From a virus, in the IMG/VR virus record IMGVR_UViG_3300006802_000092, positions 1 through 64,000 of that record: DNA of 64,000 nt. One strand, 5' to 3'. Position 1 is the stretch's first letter; the number at the start of each line of letters is the position of its first letter. Below the pieces are notes generated by a model. The model was not told the DNA's origin, did no database searches, and saw only the letters and a list, made by a program, of their open reading frames with translations. This document shows, one piece after another, positions 56,027-63,468 of the stretch. Both the position numbers and the translations under genes were made by a program.

Positions 56027-56959
56027 ATGAGAGAAAAACTGCAAATCCTAAAAGATGTTCTTGGTCAGTACCGTGTATCTAACCAGGAGCATCTTTTTTT
56101 ATGTCCATACTGTAACCATCACAAGAGAAAATTCTCTGTTAACATAGACAAGAATGTATACAAGTGTTGGGTTTGTGACACAAGAGGCACAGACCTTTAT
56201 CAAGTCATCCGTAAGTATGGTTCCTTTTCCCACGTTCAGGAATGGAGGATCCTTACAAATAAGGTGGAACTAGATGGGTTCGAAAATATCTTTGAAGAAA
56301 AAGAAGAAAAGACAGAAGAGATAATTGATCTACCAAAAGAATTTAGGTCTTTAGCAAACACTAATACAATCTCTGCCCAGAATGCTCTCAATTATCTTAA
56401 GAGCCGTGGTGTAACTCAGAAGGATATACTACGCTGGAAGATTGGCTTCTGTGATGAAGGTGAGTATAGAGGCAGAATTATTATCCCGTCCTTTGGAATG
56501 GCTGGTAAAGCTAATTTCTTTGTTGCTCGCTCATACGATGGAGATTGGATGAGGTATAAGAATCCTAAGGTAAACAGGAATATTATCTTTAATGAACTCT
56601 ATGTTGATTGGGATAAAGATCTTATTCTTGTAGAAGGAGCCTTTGACGCCATACGAGCATATGACATTGGCACTCCAATACCTCTTATGGGTTCTACGTT
56701 GCGGATAGAGTCAAAACTGTTCCAAGCCATTATACGTCATGATCCACATATCTATGTTGCGCTCGATCATGACGCACAGGATAAGGCTTCCAAGATAGCC
56801 AATTATCTTATGAGATATGGGGCAAAAGTCTCTATTATTGATACATCTGGCTATGAAGACGTGGCAGAAATGCCAGAAAACGTTCTCGAAATTAGAAAAC
56901 AACAAGCAACAGTAATGAGCGCAGATAACTATTTATTCCAGAGAATAAGGAGTCTATAG
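56027..56959 (+). CDS. DNA primase, DnaG/gp61-like
   Basis: 310 aa (T4 gp61 is 342). A zinc ribbon CPYCNHHKRKFSV...YKCWVC has Cys 26, 29, 47, 50; TOPRIM core DLILVEGAFDA (Glu near 201) and YVALDHDAQDKA follow. The enzyme makes RNA primers for lagging-strand synthesis; the helicase partner is not in the window. There is no ribosome binding site before the ATG, in keeping with the leaderless promoter arrangement. It leads into the next gene within 2 nt. Confidence 0.92.
   Translation: MREKLQILKDVLGQYRVSNQEHLFLCPYCNHHKRKFSVNIDKNVYKCWVCDTRGTDLYQVIRKYGSFSHVQEWRILTNKVELDGFENIFEEKEEKTEEIIDLPKEFRSLANTNTISAQNALNYLKSRGVTQKDILRWKIGFCDEGEYRGRIIIPSFGMAGKANFFVARSYDGDWMRYKNPKVNRNIIFNELYVDWDKDLILVEGAFDAIRAYDIGTPIPLMGSTLRIESKLFQAIIRHDPHIYVALDHDAQDKASKIANYLMRYGAKVSIIDTSGYEDVAEMPENVLEIRKQQATVMSADNYLFQRIRSL
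56928..56939 (+). promoter_or_regulatory. ACTATTTATTCC element
   Basis: Shares ACTATTTAT with 4432, 7521 and 42927; it lies in the end of the primase gene, 22 nt before the next ATG and its AAGGAG. Function unknown. Confidence 0.2.
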
Positions 56960-56960
56960 T

Positions 56961-58181
56961 ATGATCAAGATATCAGATGAAGACATCATGTCTTTTGTCA
57001 AGGAATCGCTGGAAAAGGAAGTAAAGCAGAGAGGTTTAATAAAAGAAGTCGAAGAGGAAGGTGCAAAACAAGATTCTCAATGTGAAGATTTAAGAAACTA
57101 CCCATCCTTCAACATAACAAAGGTATGGGGCAATCTATCAAGAAGCAACGTACCTGCTGCAAAAGTTAAAGAGGCAGAGTTAGTCCGAAGCATTTTTGAT
57201 CAAGCCTTTGCTGGTACCCAAAGATATCCAGCTGGCTCTAAACAAGGCAAACTTAGCATTGGTGGAAGATTCCGAGGCAAAAGCTTTAAAGATAAGATCG
57301 CAGCGATTAACGACTTAAGTACAGTACCTATAGAAAATATAAACCCTGCTAATGGTCTGGCCTATATTGTTGCTATGGATAATCTTCTGGCACTTAAGAG
57401 TTCTCTATTTCAAACACAATCACAAGGCTATCTTAATGAAGCCTTTATGGCTGCGCTACTGTCAGGTTTTGTAGAAACCAACAAACTAGAAGACATTAGG
57501 ATTAGCGGGCCAGATGAAGATACTAGTACTCCTTTTAGCCTAAAGCTTGTAAACAGAACAAGCGCCAGGAGACTTTCTAACAGTTTTAGTTATTTTAAAA
57601 AGTTTTTTGATAGTGGGCAAAATCAAATAACGTATATTGTTGCGGTTAAGCCGGATGATCGTTCTTTGCCCGAAATACGGTTCTATTCTATTGTTATTGA
57701 TAAGCCGAATGGTTGGGATGATGCAGAAACTGATATAGACAAAGTAAAAACCTTTATGGCCGATACAAAATATAATTTTTTGAAGTTTGAATGGAAGGAT
57801 GAGAAGAAGGAAAAAGTTCAATCAATAAAGCAAGACACAGAGCCTTCACAGCTAGCAGGGCTAGCGACAGAAAACACCGAGCAAGTACAGATCCCAGAAG
57901 GGAAAATCCCAAGCAGAATTTTTTTTAGTGCTTTTGACGAGACAGCAGCAGAAAATTTTGCTACTATAAAGCTCCCGGACGAAAAGGGGATGCGAGAAAA
58001 AGCACAAGCTGTTTTGGCTAAATACAATAAATATTTAAGTGATATATATGGTGACTTAGAGCACATTCGGTGTTATACAAACAACTACCTTGCAGGAAAC
58101 AAAGGCTTCGCCGGCGAAGCTCTAAAACGAAGCGCAAGATTGTCAGACAATATTAAACAAGTTTTTGGGGAGGATAAGTGA
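56961..58181 (+). CDS. Unknown protein, 406 aa, with nuclease-like LNEAF...SLKLV motif
   Basis: N-terminus ISDEDIMSFVKESLEKEVKQRGLIKE is a tag-like helix with Leu/Val-x-Glu sites. The middle has YLNEAFMAALLSGFVETNK, then DIRISGPDEDTSTPFSLKLVNRTSARRLS: an E ... D ... xLK order that recalls PD-(D/E)XK nucleases, although proof would need structure-based search. C-terminal 90 residues are helical with a possible DNA-binding basic end. A GAGGATAA ribosome binding site for the next gene is in its end. ACTATTTATTCC lies 33 nt upstream. Confidence 0.6.
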   Translation: MIKISDEDIMSFVKESLEKEVKQRGLIKEVEEEGAKQDSQCEDLRNYPSFNITKVWGNLSRSNVPAAKVKEAELVRSIFDQAFAGTQRYPAGSKQGKLSIGGRFRGKSFKDKIAAINDLSTVPIENINPANGLAYIVAMDNLLALKSSLFQTQSQGYLNEAFMAALLSGFVETNKLEDIRISGPDEDTSTPFSLKLVNRTSARRLSNSFSYFKKFFDSGQNQITYIVAVKPDDRSLPEIRFYSIVIDKPNGWDDAETDIDKVKTFMADTKYNFLKFEWKDEKKEKVQSIKQDTEPSQLAGLATENTEQVQIPEGKIPSRIFFSAFDETAAENFATIKLPDEKGMREKAQAVLAKYNKYLSDIYGDLEHIRCYTNNYLAGNKGFAGEALKRSARLSDNIKQVFGEDK

Positions 58182-61100
58182 AATTTGCTCACATAGCTGA
58201 CACACACATTAGGAATTTAAAGTATCATAAAGAATATAATGAAGTATTTGATCAACTTTATGCAGCGATTGCAGAAGAAGATGTAGATTACATTATACAT
58301 TGTGGAGATATCGCACACACAAAGACACAGATATCTCCAGAGTTTGTGGATATGTGTTCCGCTTTTCTAAGTAAACTAGCTGACATTGCTCCAACATATG
58401 TGATCCTTGGTAATCACGATGGCAACCTCAAGAATACAGGTCGTCTCGACGCCTTAACGCCGATTGTGGAAGCGCTTGAGCACCCCAAGCTACACTTGCT
58501 TAAGGATTCGCAAGAGGTCTATCTAAGGGATGGTTTTTCACTCTCTGTTCTATCTGTATTCGACGAGGGCAACTGGCAAGATCCATCTAACTATGACAAC
58601 GTTAATATTGCTCTGTATCACGGCTCTATTTCCAACTGCCAGACAGACAGCGGCTGGGTCATGGAAAAGGGCGAGCACGATATAAGCATATTCGAAGAGT
58701 TCGATTATGGCTTCCTAGGAGACATCCACAAGCCGCAGGCGATGGACAAGAAGGGTAAGATCCGCTACGCGGGCTCAACGGTTCAGCAGGGCTTTGGAGA
58801 GTCTGAGGACAAGGGTATCCTGATATGGGATATCCAAGACAGAGACAACTTCACTGTTAAGCGTGTTACGTTCAAGAACCCAAAGCCTTTTGTTACTCTG
58901 GAACTAAAGGGCGGAAAGGTTCCAAATATGCCAGTAGACAGGGGTGCTCGTATTCGCCTTGTTTCTAACGAAAGCATCTCGCTAGAAGAAATGAAGAAGG
59001 CTGTTGACGTAGCAAACCACCAGTATAAGCCAGAGAGTATTACATTCTTAAACAGAAACATTAGTCAGAATAGCCTTGATGTGGGTACTGTTGATGACAT
59101 TAGGCATGACGATCTGCGTGACATTGTTGTGCAGAGAAGACTAATCAAGGAGTTCTTGTCGGACTATGGGCTAAGCGATACTGTGATGAATAAGATTCTG
59201 CAGCTAAACGACAAGTACAACCTTATGGCAGAGGAAAAGGAAGAGGTTTTAAGGAACGTTAACTGGGCTATTCGCAGTCTCAAGTTTGATAACTTGTTTA
59301 ATTATGGCGAAGACAACAGTATTGACTTTGCTAAGCTTAATGGCATCATCGGTATTTTTGGAAAGAACTTCTCTGGCAAGTCAAGCATCATCGACAGCCT
59401 GTTGTTTACCATGTTTAATACTACCTCAAAGAACGAGAGGAAAAACCTAAATGTAATTAATTTTGATAAAGATTATGCTCGTGGAGAACTTGAGATCCTT
59501 ACAGAAGACGGGACAGTGTGGAACATCACGCGCCAAGCTGATAAGTATACAAAGAAGTCAAAGGGCGCTCAAGTTACAGAGGCTAAGACAGACCTTAACT
59601 TCACCTGTACTTCGATTGATGGTGTGAAGTCTGAACGTAATGGCCTTACAAGAAACGATACAGATAAAGAGATTAGGAAAGTGTTTGGTACGGTTGATGA
59701 TTTCTTGCTTACCTCGATGTCATCACAGCTAGATTCGTTATCTTTCATTAGAGAAGGCTCCACAAAGCGTAAAGAAATATTTGCCAAGTTTCTGGATCTT
59801 GAATTGTTTGACAGAAAGTATAAGTTTGCCAAGGTAGAAGCGTCAGACCTACGGGGGGCGCTCAAGAGACTTGAAGGAAAGGACTATGCGTCGGATCTTG
59901 ACCAAGCGTTCTACGACCTAGAAGAATGCATTCAGAGCCACAAGGACAAGCAAGAGCAAATCAAAGATATCTCCGAAAAGATCGAGAGCTATAGGAAAGA
60001 TATAGCCACAACACAAGTGAAGATTGATGGCACACCTACAGAGCTTATTGACATTGTCTTGCTAAAGAGACAGCTACAGGACAAAAATAATCAACTTGTG
60101 TCAGTAACTGACCAGCAGTCCGAACTAGAGCAAAAGATTAATAAGTATACCGAGGTCATTAGTACCTTTGCAGATCACATTGAGTCTTTTGATATAGATT
60201 CGTACAGGACTAGGGTGGAAAGAAGCTCTAAGATTGATGAATTTATGAAAGAGCTACGGCAAAAGACTAATGAGGTAACCAGAGAAAAAAGACAAAACGA
60301 AAGACAAGCCACGGCCCTAGAGGGGATCCCCTGTGGTACTTCTTACCCTAAGTGCAAGTTTATTAAGGATGCTTACGTAGCAAAGGCCAATCTCCCAGTG
60401 AATGAGCAGGAGCTAACAAAGTTAGACTCACATAGGGAAAAGCTGCAAGAAAAGCTTGATGCTCTAGACCCGGAAGAGGCACAAGAAAAAGTCGACCAGT
60501 TTGAAGCAATCCTTGCCAGGAAGTCTGAATATGAGACTGCTCTTGAGAAGGCTGTCCTAACGATTGAAAAGAACAAGGCTATAATTTCTAACCTCAATAC
60601 CGAAATAGAAACTTTACAAAAAAGAGAAGATCAGTATAACATCAACAAAGAGGCTATCGATGGGCTCAGCACCCTAATGGCGGAGAAAAAGACTCTTGAG
60701 TCTGCACTTAGCTCCGCTCAGGTCAAGAAAAGAGATTTAGATAACGAGGCAAAATTCTTGTACAAGAAGCTTGGTTCGCTTGAGCAGAAGATAGAAAATC
60801 TCAGAGATCAGCAGGCGGAGCTTGTCAGACTCCAAGAGGAGTATTCTGCATATGACCTTTACCTTAAGTGCATGCACAGCAATGGGATTGCATATGACAT
60901 CATTAAAAGCAAGCTACCGGTCATTAACGAAGAGATTTCTAAGTTCTTGATGAACATAGTTGATTTTGATGTATATTTTGAGGATGATGGGAAAAGGCTG
61001 AATATCCATATCCAGCACCCAAACCAAGACTCAAGGCCACTAGAAATGGGCTCGGGTGCTGAAAAGACCATTGCTGCAATGGCAATTAGACTAGCTATGC

Positions 61101-61321
61101 TCTCGGTCTCTAATTTACCCAAAGGCGATGTGTTCATTCTTGACGAGCCAGGGACAGCACTTGACGAAGAAAATATGGAAGGCTTCACAAGAATGCTTGA
61201 CATGATTAAGTCTCACTTTAAGACTGTATTGCTTATCTCGCATCTTGAGGCTTTGAAAGATTGCGTTGATACCCAGCTTATGATAGAGAATAAAGAAGGA
61301 TATGCTTTTGTAGAGTGCTAA
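58178..61321 (+). CDS. Fused Mre11-Rad50 (SbcD-SbcC, gp47-gp46) repair nuclease
   Basis: 1047 aa, one frame. Residues 1-330 are the Mre11 phosphodiesterase: ADTHIR, HCGDIAH, LGNHDG, ALYHGS, LGDIHKPQ. Residues about 370-1047 are Rad50: Walker A GIFGKNFSGKSS (about 393-404), Q-loop TSMSSQLDSLSF, long coiled coils, a hook CGTSYPKC (Cys 719 and 726), signature LEMGSGAEKTIAAMAIRL, Walker B VFILDEPG, and LLISHLE. It trims DNA ends for recombination-dependent replication. In T4 the two parts are separate genes. GTG start overlapping the upstream TGA, after GAGGATAA. Confidence 0.95.
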   Translation: MKFAHIADTHIRNLKYHKEYNEVFDQLYAAIAEEDVDYIIHCGDIAHTKTQISPEFVDMCSAFLSKLADIAPTYVILGNHDGNLKNTGRLDALTPIVEALEHPKLHLLKDSQEVYLRDGFSLSVLSVFDEGNWQDPSNYDNVNIALYHGSISNCQTDSGWVMEKGEHDISIFEEFDYGFLGDIHKPQAMDKKGKIRYAGSTVQQGFGESEDKGILIWDIQDRDNFTVKRVTFKNPKPFVTLELKGGKVPNMPVDRGARIRLVSNESISLEEMKKAVDVANHQYKPESITFLNRNISQNSLDVGTVDDIRHDDLRDIVVQRRLIKEFLSDYGLSDTVMNKILQLNDKYNLMAEEKEEVLRNVNWAIRSLKFDNLFNYGEDNSIDFAKLNGIIGIFGKNFSGKSSIIDSLLFTMFNTTSKNERKNLNVINFDKDYARGELEILTEDGTVWNITRQADKYTKKSKGAQVTEAKTDLNFTCTSIDGVKSERNGLTRNDTDKEIRKVFGTVDDFLLTSMSSQLDSLSFIREGSTKRKEIFAKFLDLELFDRKYKFAKVEASDLRGALKRLEGKDYASDLDQAFYDLEECIQSHKDKQEQIKDISEKIESYRKDIATTQVKIDGTPTELIDIVLLKRQLQDKNNQLVSVTDQQSELEQKINKYTEVISTFADHIESFDIDSYRTRVERSSKIDEFMKELRQKTNEVTREKRQNERQATALEGIPCGTSYPKCKFIKDAYVAKANLPVNEQELTKLDSHREKLQEKLDALDPEEAQEKVDQFEAILARKSEYETALEKAVLTIEKNKAIISNLNTEIETLQKREDQYNINKEAIDGLSTLMAEKKTLESALSSAQVKKRDLDNEAKFLYKKLGSLEQKIENLRDQQAELVRLQEEYSAYDLYLKCMHSNGIAYDIIKSKLPVINEEISKFLMNIVDFDVYFEDDGKRLNIHIQHPNQDSRPLEMGSGAEKTIAAMAIRLAMLSVSNLPKGDVFILDEPGTALDEENMEGFTRMLDMIKSHFKTVLLISHLEALKDCVDTQLMIENKEGYAFVEC

Positions 61322-61351
61322 ACTAATTATTATAGTTAATTTGGAGGAATA

Positions 61352-61543
61352 ATGACTATGGCAAAAGCATTTGTAGACAAGGGTTTAGAGAAGGTTCTTT
61401 CACGCAAGCTACTTGTGTGGGCAACGGCTACTGGTCTAGCCGCAGCTGGATTCTTGACGAGTGGAGACTGGGTCATCATCTCAGGACTTTATCTTGGAGG
61501 TCAGAGTGTTATTGACGCAATCGTTAAGCTCAAGGGGGTATAG
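61352..61543 (+). CDS. Holin-like small membrane protein
   Basis: 63 aa, two hydrophobic segments (residues about 20-36 and 42-58; LLVWATATGLAAAGFL and WVIISGLYLGGQSVIDAIV) flanked by basic residues. Size and place before two coiled-coil membrane proteins fit a holin in a lysis cassette, but this fold is too general to prove. GGAGG lies 4 nt before the ATG; a second ATG is 6 nt further on. Confidence 0.6.
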   Translation: MTMAKAFVDKGLEKVLSRKLLVWATATGLAAAGFLTSGDWVIISGLYLGGQSVIDAIVKLKGV

Positions 61544-61920
61544 TGTCTCCCTTTATAAGTTTTTTAACAAAACACTGGAAAGAATTATTAATTGGATTGT
61601 TGCTTTTAATCGTATCTGTCTCTTGGTACTATGACAGATCTTCTTTGGTCAAGAGCTTTGATAGCGCAACAGAAAGGTACGAGAAAGAGCTTTCAGTAAT
61701 CAAAGATAGTCACGCTCGTGAAGCGAGGCTACAGAAAGAAATTATTGAGAAGTACCAAGCCAGAGTTAAAGAACTTGAGACTGTCTTTAGGGAAACACAG
61801 AGGGATCTAGAGGCTGCGAAAGATACTAGAGCGGAGGAAGTAGTCACCCTAAGAAGGGACAACCCTGAGCTACTGGCTAAGCAGCTAGAAAAAGCATTTG
61901 GGTTTGAATATGTTGAGTAA
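61543..61920 (+). CDS. Spanin/Rz-like inner-membrane coiled-coil protein
   Basis: GTG start at 61543, after AAGGGGG, sharing its first base with the last base of the upstream stop. 125 aa: one N-terminal membrane helix (residues about 12-28, ELLIGLLLLIVSVSWYY), then a long charged coiled coil (RYEKELSVIKDSHAREARLQKEI...TVFRETQRDLEAAKDT). This is the layout of inner-membrane spanins that act in the last step of lysis of Gram-negative hosts. The end is DNPELLAKQLEKAFG. Overlaps the next gene. Confidence 0.68.
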   Translation: MSPFISFLTKHWKELLIGLLLLIVSVSWYYDRSSLVKSFDSATERYEKELSVIKDSHAREARLQKEIIEKYQARVKELETVFRETQRDLEAAKDTRAEEVVTLRRDNPELLAKQLEKAFGFEYVE

Positions 61921-62353
61921 GGTTGCACAAATATTAAGTGTCACTTTAGTTCTGTGCAGCACGGCGGTTGCAGGGGATGGAAGCTTTGCTCTAGTTCCTA
62001 ATGGCGGTCGTGTACCATTTCAAGCTACATGCTTCGATGACATTGCTACTGCAGAGCTTCTAACTTGGAGGGAGTTCCAAGAAAAAGAATTTGAAAACAG
62101 GCTGAAGTTTGAATTAGCTCTACAGGATGAGAAGTATACTCTGGAGTTGGACTCCTTGAAGATTAAGCTAAATGAGGCCGTCTTTAGATATGAGCAGCAA
62201 ATCCTACTAAGAGACGAAGAAATAGAGTCCTTAAGGGGTATAATAAAGAAAGATAGAAAAGTAAATTTACCTTTAGTTATAGCTGGTAGTATCGCTGCTG
62301 GCATAGCTATAGGAGTGGGGACGGCATATGCGATTGATAAAGCTATTCAGTGA
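61910..62353 (+). CDS. Secreted or membrane-anchored coiled-coil protein, possible lysis accessory
   Basis: 147 aa from ATG 61910. Residues 1-22 look like a signal peptide (LSKVAQILSVTLVLCSTAVAG; the Cys is not in a good lipobox). A central coiled coil (about 45-115) is followed by a C-terminal membrane helix (LPLVIAGSIAAGIAIGVGTAYAI). A mature Cys follows at about residue 37 (FQATCFDD). It would span or link the periplasm. It is not a classical outer-membrane lipoprotein spanin. Overlaps neighbours by 11 and 26 nt. Confidence 0.62.
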   Translation: MLSKVAQILSVTLVLCSTAVAGDGSFALVPNGGRVPFQATCFDDIATAELLTWREFQEKEFENRLKFELALQDEKYTLELDSLKIKLNEAVFRYEQQILLRDEEIESLRGIIKKDRKVNLPLVIAGSIAAGIAIGVGTAYAIDKAIQ

Positions 62354-62531
62354 GCACCCAAGAAACGTAGGGATGTCATACCTTAGCCACTTTGTGCGTG
62401 CTCTGGTGTTTTCGTTCCTACTTACTTATGCTGCAGTCATCTGTTTGATACATGCAGTATTTCCATTTTTATTTGAGCATGATGCATCAAGCATAGTTTC
62501 TATGCTTAACAACGAAATGAGGGCACTATGA
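62328..62531 (+). CDS. Small membrane protein, DUF6356-like
   Basis: 67 aa. SEHPRNVGMSYLSHFVRALVFSFLLTYAAVICLIHAVFPFLFEHDAS resembles the DUF6356 family (HP-x-SVG-x-SYxxH...LIHALxPFLF), small membrane proteins often found near capsule or surface genes in bacteria. One long hydrophobic region, residues about 25-50. Overlaps both neighbours (26 and 4 nt). Function unknown. Confidence 0.62.
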   Translation: MRLIKLFSEHPRNVGMSYLSHFVRALVFSFLLTYAAVICLIHAVFPFLFEHDASSIVSMLNNEMRAL

Positions 62532-62914
62532 AGGATCCAAATAGGATTGCAAGGATAGAAAAGGCCATCGCGCAAAAGTATGGACAAGAGGCAATTGAAA
62601 ATCCAAGAAAGTATTGGAACGACGAAAAAGAGGAATCCTACAAAGAGCAGCTTAAAAAGCTTGCAGAAAAGGAGCGATTCTTCGAAGAAAGCGAAGAGAA
62701 ACATGAAGTCAATGGGATTTTAGTTTCTAAAAAACTAATTAATAGAGAATTCGTAAGGAGAGACTGTCCTGTTTGTGAAACTTTTTCTTTTAGTGTGAAG
62801 GATGATGCTTACATGAGTAAATACGATTGTTGCTACAATTGTTATATTCAGTGGGTTGATGGCAGAGAAGAAAGGTGGCTAACAGGCTGGCGTCCAACAA
62901 AGGGAGACAAATAA
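62528..62914 (+). CDS. Zinc-ribbon protein, 128 aa
   Basis: ATG overlaps the upstream stop. N-terminal half is a charged helix (IARIEKAIAQKYG, ESYKEQLKKLAEKERFFEESEE). The C-terminal half has DCPVCETFSFSVKDDAYMSKY and CCYNCYIQWVDGREERW, a two-pair Cys ribbon, ending in Trp-rich text (WLTGWRPTKGDK). Such a protein lies before terminase in related-looking environmental phages, but I cannot name it. Confidence 0.68.
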   Translation: MKDPNRIARIEKAIAQKYGQEAIENPRKYWNDEKEESYKEQLKKLAEKERFFEESEEKHEVNGILVSKKLINREFVRRDCPVCETFSFSVKDDAYMSKYDCCYNCYIQWVDGREERWLTGWRPTKGDK

Positions 62915-63462
62915 TGGCAACCACTTTAGAAATCATCAGAGGGATCTCACAGGCAGCAGCTAATGCATATGACGGCGCTCACATGGAAAGCTACTCGTCT
63001 GATGGCAAGGCAAGAAAGGTTGGCCTTAAGCGCGAAGAGGGAAATCCGATTACAGATAAGCGGGTTATGGATGGTTTTGGTGTCTCTTTCCACGGACCAA
63101 AGCTAAAGATCTCCTACCATTCAGAGGTTATGCTCAAGGAGATTTATTCTACTCCTTTTGAGTCTAACGTAGAATCTATGATAAATGATATTGCCACATT
63201 TCTTAAGAAAGAGTACAAGGCAATCACAGGCGACTCCCTTACCCTAACGGCAGAGGGTGATGTTAACGTAATCGTTCAAAATACTTCAAGAGTTCGTACT
63301 TGGTGCCAGGCCCACAGGATGTACAATATTGGTACCATAAACGAGGTTGAAGAGGTAAAAGCTCCATCTGAAGACCGCATGGACGTTAAGTTCAGAACTT
63401 TCCTAGACAACGGTGGGTTTGCAGGCAAGAGACCAGAGAACGATTCTAGAAAGAAAGAGTAG
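62914..63462 (+). CDS. Hypothetical virion-type protein, 182 aa
   Basis: ATG 62914 in TAATG with the preceding stop; an upstream in-frame start at 62875 is less likely. Helical N-terminus (TTLEIIRGISQAAANAYDGAH), a middle with GPKLKISYHSEVMLKEIY and FLKKEYKAITGDSLTLTAEGDVNV, then NTSRVRTWCQAHRMYNIGTI. Its place before the large terminase is that of a small terminase, but length and sequence give no such signature. Likely a structural or packaging helper (inference). Confidence 0.68.
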   Translation: MATTLEIIRGISQAAANAYDGAHMESYSSDGKARKVGLKREEGNPITDKRVMDGFGVSFHGPKLKISYHSEVMLKEIYSTPFESNVESMINDIATFLKKEYKAITGDSLTLTAEGDVNVIVQNTSRVRTWCQAHRMYNIGTINEVEEVKAPSEDRMDVKFRTFLDNGGFAGKRPENDSRKKE

Positions 63463-63468
63463 GCCAAC

